Below, in pieces: positions 1 to 6,809 of a stretch of DNA of 6,809 nt. Origin of the DNA: a bacterium UBP2_UBA2255 (lineage in GTDB: Bacteria; Edwardsbacteria; AC1; EtOH8); the NCBI GenBank assembly GCA_002347565.1, contig DDXR01000083.1, positions 37,882 to 44,690 on the forward strand, given 5' to 3'. Under the pieces are notes generated by a model, which had not been told where the DNA came from, did no database searches, and was given only the letters and a program-made list of their open reading frames with translations. A program made the translations under genes and the position numbers. The first letter of the stretch is position 1. Each line of letters starts with the position of its first letter.

Positions 1-5158
<5,158 letters not shown>

Positions 5159-5165
5159 GGCATGG

Positions 5166-5170
5166 CTCCT
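5166..5170 (-). promoter_or_regulatory. Shine-Dalgarno sequence deciding the rpoB start
   Basis: The minus strand reads AGGAG, seven bases before GTG at 5158. The upstream in-frame GTG at 5191 is preceded by CCCCGGTC, with no purine-rich site at a usable distance. The motif therefore favours the shorter rpoB product (1260 rather than 1271 residues). An out-of-frame ATG at 5163 is only two bases away from the motif, too close for normal initiation, and reads ATG CCG TGA. Confidence 0.75.
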
Positions 5171-5200
5171 GGCGTTGATCGGATGGCGCACGACCGGGGT

Positions 5201-5225
5201 GCGGGCTGCCGCCGGGATTGCCCGC
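5201..5225 (-). other. Small GC hairpin ahead of the rpoB ribosome binding site
   Basis: In the mRNA, GCGGGC (5225-5220) and GCCCGC (5206-5201) form a 6-bp all-GC stem with a 13-base loop. Its 3' arm has the same sequence as the 3' arm of the hairpin at 5303-5324, so the arms could exchange partners. It ends about 30 bases before the rpoB Shine-Dalgarno. Chance pairing cannot be excluded in such GC-rich DNA. Confidence 0.35.
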
Positions 5226-5233
5226 TAACGACA

Positions 5234-5290
5234 GCGTTTGATGAAGCCTGTCTGCCCCGGCACCACATCCGGGCAGGCCCCATCAAACGC
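5234..5290 (-). other. Long interrupted stem-loop upstream of rpoB
   Basis: The outer arms are a perfect 10-bp inverted repeat: GCGTTTGATG at 5234-5243 and CATCAAACGC at 5281-5290. Inside them are a 2x2 internal loop (5244-5245 against 5279-5280), a second 5-bp stem (5246-5250 with 5274-5278), a 5-base bulge (5251-5255), a third 5-bp stem (5256-5260 with 5269-5273), and an 8-base loop (5261-5268). That is 20 paired positions. No U-tract follows it in the transcript, so it does not look like a canonical intrinsic terminator. A processing site for a double-strand RNase or an attenuator is more plausible. Confidence 0.7.
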
Positions 5291-5302
5291 TCGAAATGCG
5301 GA

Positions 5303-5324
5303 AGCGGGCCGCCCCGCCCCCGCT
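5303..5324 (-). other. G-rich hairpin after rplL
   Basis: In the mRNA, AGCGGG (5324-5319) can pair with CCCGCT (5308-5303), leaving a 10-base loop made almost wholly of G, with a C at two positions. It begins 21 bases after the rplL stop codon. No run of U follows. The sequence is very GC-rich, so a 6-bp match could arise by chance. Confidence 0.4.
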
Positions 5325-5345
5325 ATCACCGGAAAGGGAATCGCG

Positions 5346-5720
5346 TTACTTCAGCTCCACCTGGCCGCCGGCCCCCTCGAGGGTGGCCTTGATCTTCTGG
5401 GCCTCGTCCTTGGACACACCCTCCTTGATCGGCTTGGGCGCACCCTCCACCAGGTCCTTGGCCTCCTTCAGGCCCAGGTTGGTGATGGCCCGGACCTCCT
5501 TGATCACCTGGATCTTCTTGTCGCCGCCCGACACCAGGATGACATCGAAGGTGGTTTTTTCCTCGGCCGGGACGGCGGCTGCCGCCGGCGCGGCTGCGGC
5601 TGCCGCCGGCGCGGCTGCCTTGACCCCGAACTTCTCCTCCAGCGTCTTGACCAGCTCGGCCAGCTCCAGCACGGTCATCGTCTCGATCGCATCCATCACG
5701 GCTTGTTTCTTGTCCGACAT
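5346..5720 (-). CDS. rplL: 50S ribosomal protein L7/L12
   Basis: This is the mobile stalk protein of the large ribosomal subunit, which recruits and stimulates the translational GTPases (EF-Tu, EF-G, IF2). It is complete at 124 aa, close to the usual 120-130. Residues 1-33 form the N-terminal dimerisation domain that also docks on L10. Residues 34-52 are an Ala/Pro hinge built from two exact copies of AAPAAAA (36-49). Residues about 55-124 are the globular C-terminal domain, with FDVILVSGGDKKIQVIKEVR and the factor-binding segment GLKEAKDLVEGAPKPIK (83-99). The ATG at 5720 is supported by AGAGGAG nine bases upstream. It follows rplJ after 72 nt, as in most bacteria. L12 is normally needed in several copies per ribosome, so the separate strong ribosome binding site fits a higher translation rate than its neighbours. 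Confidence 0.98.
   Translation of the reverse strand: MSDKKQAVMDAIETMTVLELAELVKTLEEKFGVKAAAPAAAAAAPAAAAVPAEEKTTFDVILVSGGDKKIQVIKEVRAITNLGLKEAKDLVEGAPKPIKEGVSKDEAQKIKATLEGAGGQVELK
5575..5616 (-). repeat. Perfect 21-bp tandem duplication in the L12 hinge
   Basis: Bases 5575-5595 and 5596-5616 are identical over all 21 positions. They encode two copies of the heptapeptide AAPAAAA (residues 36-49 of L7/L12) with the same codons. The length is a multiple of three, so the frame is kept. Confidence 0.9.
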
Positions 5721-5729
5721 GTTCCTTGG

Positions 5730-5736
5730 CTCCTCT
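5730..5736 (-). promoter_or_regulatory. Shine-Dalgarno sequence of rplL
   Basis: The minus strand reads AGAGGAG with nine bases to the rplL ATG at 5720. A second purine stretch, AAGGA, lies two bases from the ATG and is too close to be the main site. The remaining bases between rplJ and rplL (5737-5792) show no convincing promoter or terminator. Confidence 0.7.
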
Positions 5737-5792
5737 ATTGCTTCTTTCGGTTACTGACGGTTGATTGCTGGCGAGGCGCGCCGACCACCGGG

Positions 5793-6320
5793 TCAGGCCG
5801 CCTGCTCCCTCTGCTTGGCGATGGCGTCCACCGTTCCCACGAACTTCTGCAGGATGCCGCCCAGGACCCCGACGAAACCGGCGATCGGCGCCTGGAACCC
5901 GGCCAGCACCTGCGACAGCAGCACCTCACGGGTCGGCAGCGCGGCCAGCCGCTTGACGGCAGCGGGGTCGAACATCGCGCCCTCCACCAGGCCCACCTTG
6001 ACCGACAGCTTCACCGCCTCGTCCTTGGCGAATTCCGTCAGGATCCGCGCCGGGACGATCGGATCGGCGATGCCGAAGGCCAGTCCGGTGGGGCCGGTCA
6101 GGTAATCGACCAGCAGGTCGCAGCCGGCGTTCTTGGCGGCCAGCTGGGCCAGGGTGTTCTTGACCACCCGGTACTCGACCGCCTGTTCCCGGAACCGCTT
6201 GCGCAGCTCGGTGGTGCGGTTGACTCCCAGGCCCTTGAAGTCGGTCAAGTAGACGGCCTTGGCCCGCTTGAAGATCTCGGTCAGCTCCTTGACCTGTTTT
6301 TCCTTGTCTTCTCGTGGCAT
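5793..6320 (-). CDS. rplJ: 50S ribosomal protein L10
   Basis: L10 is the base of the L12 stalk: it binds 23S rRNA near the L11 region and carries dimers of L7/L12. It is complete at 175 aa, close to the typical 165-180. The N-terminal rRNA-binding domain is recognisable from KAVYLTDFKGLGVNRTTELR (21-40) and EYRVVKNTLAQLAAKNAG (49-66), followed by the GPTGLAFG segment (76-83). The C-terminal helix that docks L12 dimers corresponds to about residues 145-173 (GFVGVLGGILQKFVGTVDAIAKQ). The ATG at 6320 has no good Shine-Dalgarno sequence (only GAG close by; AGGA is too far) and lies nine bases after the rplA stop, so translation is probably coupled to rplA. In many bacteria L10, or L10-L12, represses its own mRNA by binding a leader just before rplJ. 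There is no room for such a leader here. Confidence 0.97.
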   Translation of the reverse strand: MPREDKEKQVKELTEIFKRAKAVYLTDFKGLGVNRTTELRKRFREQAVEYRVVKNTLAQLAAKNAGCDLLVDYLTGPTGLAFGIADPIVPARILTEFAKDEAVKLSVKVGLVEGAMFDPAAVKRLAALPTREVLLSQVLAGFQAPIAGFVGVLGGILQKFVGTVDAIAKQREQAA

Positions 6321-6329
6321 GCTCGAAAC

Positions 6330-6809
6330 TCACTTTCCTATGGTGGCCAGCTCGGACAGGGCGATCTTGACCGGCGGGCTCATGGTCGTGGACACCGACA
6401 GCGACCGGATGTAGGTCCCCTTGACCGACGACGGCTTGGCCCGCATCAGCTCGGCGATGGCCGCCACCGCGTTGTCGTACAGCTTGCCGGGATCGAACGA
6501 CTTCTTGCCGATCGGCAGGTGCATGTTGGAGTTCTTGTCCACCCGGTACTCCAGCTTGCCGGCCTTGTAGTCCTTGACCGCCTTGGCCACGTCGAAGGTG
6601 ACGGTGCCGGTCTTGGGGTTGGGCATCAGCCCGCGCACACCCAGGATCTTGCCCAGCTTGCCGACCTGTGCCATCATGTCCGGCGTGGCGATTGCCACGT
6701 CGAAGTCGGTCCAGCCCTCGGACACCTTCTTGATCAGGTCGTCGGCCCCGGTGAAATCGGCTCCGGCGGCGGCGGCCTCGGACTCCTTCTCGCCCTTGGC
6801 GAACACCAG
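6330..6809 (-). CDS. rplA: 50S ribosomal protein L1, C-terminal two thirds (5' end outside window)
   Basis: L1 forms the mobile L1 stalk at the E site and helps release deacylated tRNA; in many bacteria it also represses its own operon. The 159 residues visible begin LVFAKGEKESEAAAAGADFTG, which aligns with the second half of domain I entering domain II, so about 70-75 N-terminal residues lie beyond base 6809. Diagnostic segments are DFDVAIATPDMMAQVGKLGKILGVRGLMPNPKTGTVT (domain II), YRVDKNSNMHLPIGK, and the domain I return KGTYIRSLSVSTTM near the C-terminus. An in-frame ATG-like start inside the window (GTG at 6806) is not the true start, because conserved L1 sequence runs off the edge. It ends in TGA nine bases before rplJ. 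Confidence 0.97.
   Translation of the reverse strand: MVFAKGEKESEAAAAGADFTGADDLIKKVSEGWTDFDVAIATPDMMAQVGKLGKILGVRGLMPNPKTGTVTFDVAKAVKDYKAGKLEYRVDKNSNMHLPIGKKSFDPGKLYDNAVAAIAELMRAKPSSVKGTYIRSLSVSTTMSPPVKIALSELATIGK

Larger units (their letters stand above)
5159..5345 (-). promoter_or_regulatory. rplL-rpoB spacer with three predicted stem-loops
   Basis: This 187-nt stretch is the only sizeable non-coding segment in the window. In mRNA order it holds a G-rich hairpin (5324-5303), a long interrupted hairpin (5290-5234), a small GC hairpin (5225-5201), and then the rpoB ribosome binding site. In E. coli the equivalent spacer contains a partial terminator and an RNase III processing site that lower rpoBC expression relative to rplJL; a similar role here is inferred from position and structure only. 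I see no convincing -35/-10 pair on the minus strand, so I do not call a separate rpoB promoter. Confidence 0.5.

Noticed and set aside
5234..5290. Intrinsic terminator for rplL
   Set aside because: The stem is strong but no U-tract follows it on the transcript, nor is there a T-run on the other strand, and rpoB/rpoC need to be transcribed past it.
5159..5345. Separate promoter for rpoB in the spacer
   Set aside because: I could not find a minus-strand -35/-10 pair with acceptable sequence and spacing; the AT-poor sequence gives no convincing -10 element.
5555..5560. Run of six A in the rplL transcript followed by C, resembling a slippery heptamer
   Set aside because: The heptamer is read as GAA AAA ACC, not in the A AAA AAC register needed for -1 frameshifting. 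There is no clear downstream structure, and L7/L12 is complete without a shift.
5774..5781. Palindrome GGCGCGCC between rplJ and rplL
   Set aside because: It is a self-complementary 8-mer with no loop, common in GC-rich DNA, and does not extend into a stable hairpin.
5926..6333. Alternative minus-strand frame starting at GTG 6333 across the rplJ start
   Set aside because: It is the shifted frame of rplJ: its protein is rich in Gly, Arg and Pro and matches nothing, while the rplJ frame gives a full L10.

Overview
The window is one block of a high-GC bacterial chromosome, all read from the minus strand. It holds the classic ribosomal-protein/RNA-polymerase cluster in the order rplA (3' part), rplJ, rplL, rpoB, rpoC (5' part). 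Every gene is intact across the part that is visible. I see no mobile element, CRISPR array, tRNA, rRNA or accessory gene.

Organism: the genes are clearly bacterial. Codons end mostly in G or C, and Shine-Dalgarno sequences are clear before rplL, rpoB and rpoC. RpoB is 1260 aa from the preferred start and carries an insertion of roughly 130 residues, rich in charged helix, just before the GRHGNKG motif. That is where proteobacterial and many other Gracilicutes RpoBs have an insertion that Thermus-type and Gram-positive RpoBs lack. This suggests a GC-rich Gracilicutes lineage, possibly an FCB/PVC-type or candidate phylum. I cannot fix the phylum by eye.

Layout in transcription order (high to low coordinates): L1 C-terminal two thirds (6809-6330); 9-nt gap; L10 (6320-5793); 72-nt gap with a Shine-Dalgarno sequence; L7/L12 (5720-5346); a 187-nt spacer (5345-5159) with three predicted stem-loops, the central one long; beta subunit RpoB (5158-1376); an 11-nt overlap; the first 462 residues of beta' RpoC (1386-1), cut exactly inside the catalytic NADFDGD motif.

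Function: L1, L10 and L12 form parts of the L1 stalk and the L10(L12)n stalk of the 50S subunit. RpoB and RpoC form the catalytic core of RNA polymerase. Grouping them in one transcription unit links ribosome and polymerase supply. The most interesting non-coding part is the structured rplL-rpoB spacer, where enterobacteria have an attenuator and an RNase III site that adjust polymerase output relative to ribosomal protein output. I found no undescribed system here. The findings are modest, mostly regulatory and evolutionary details of a housekeeping operon.
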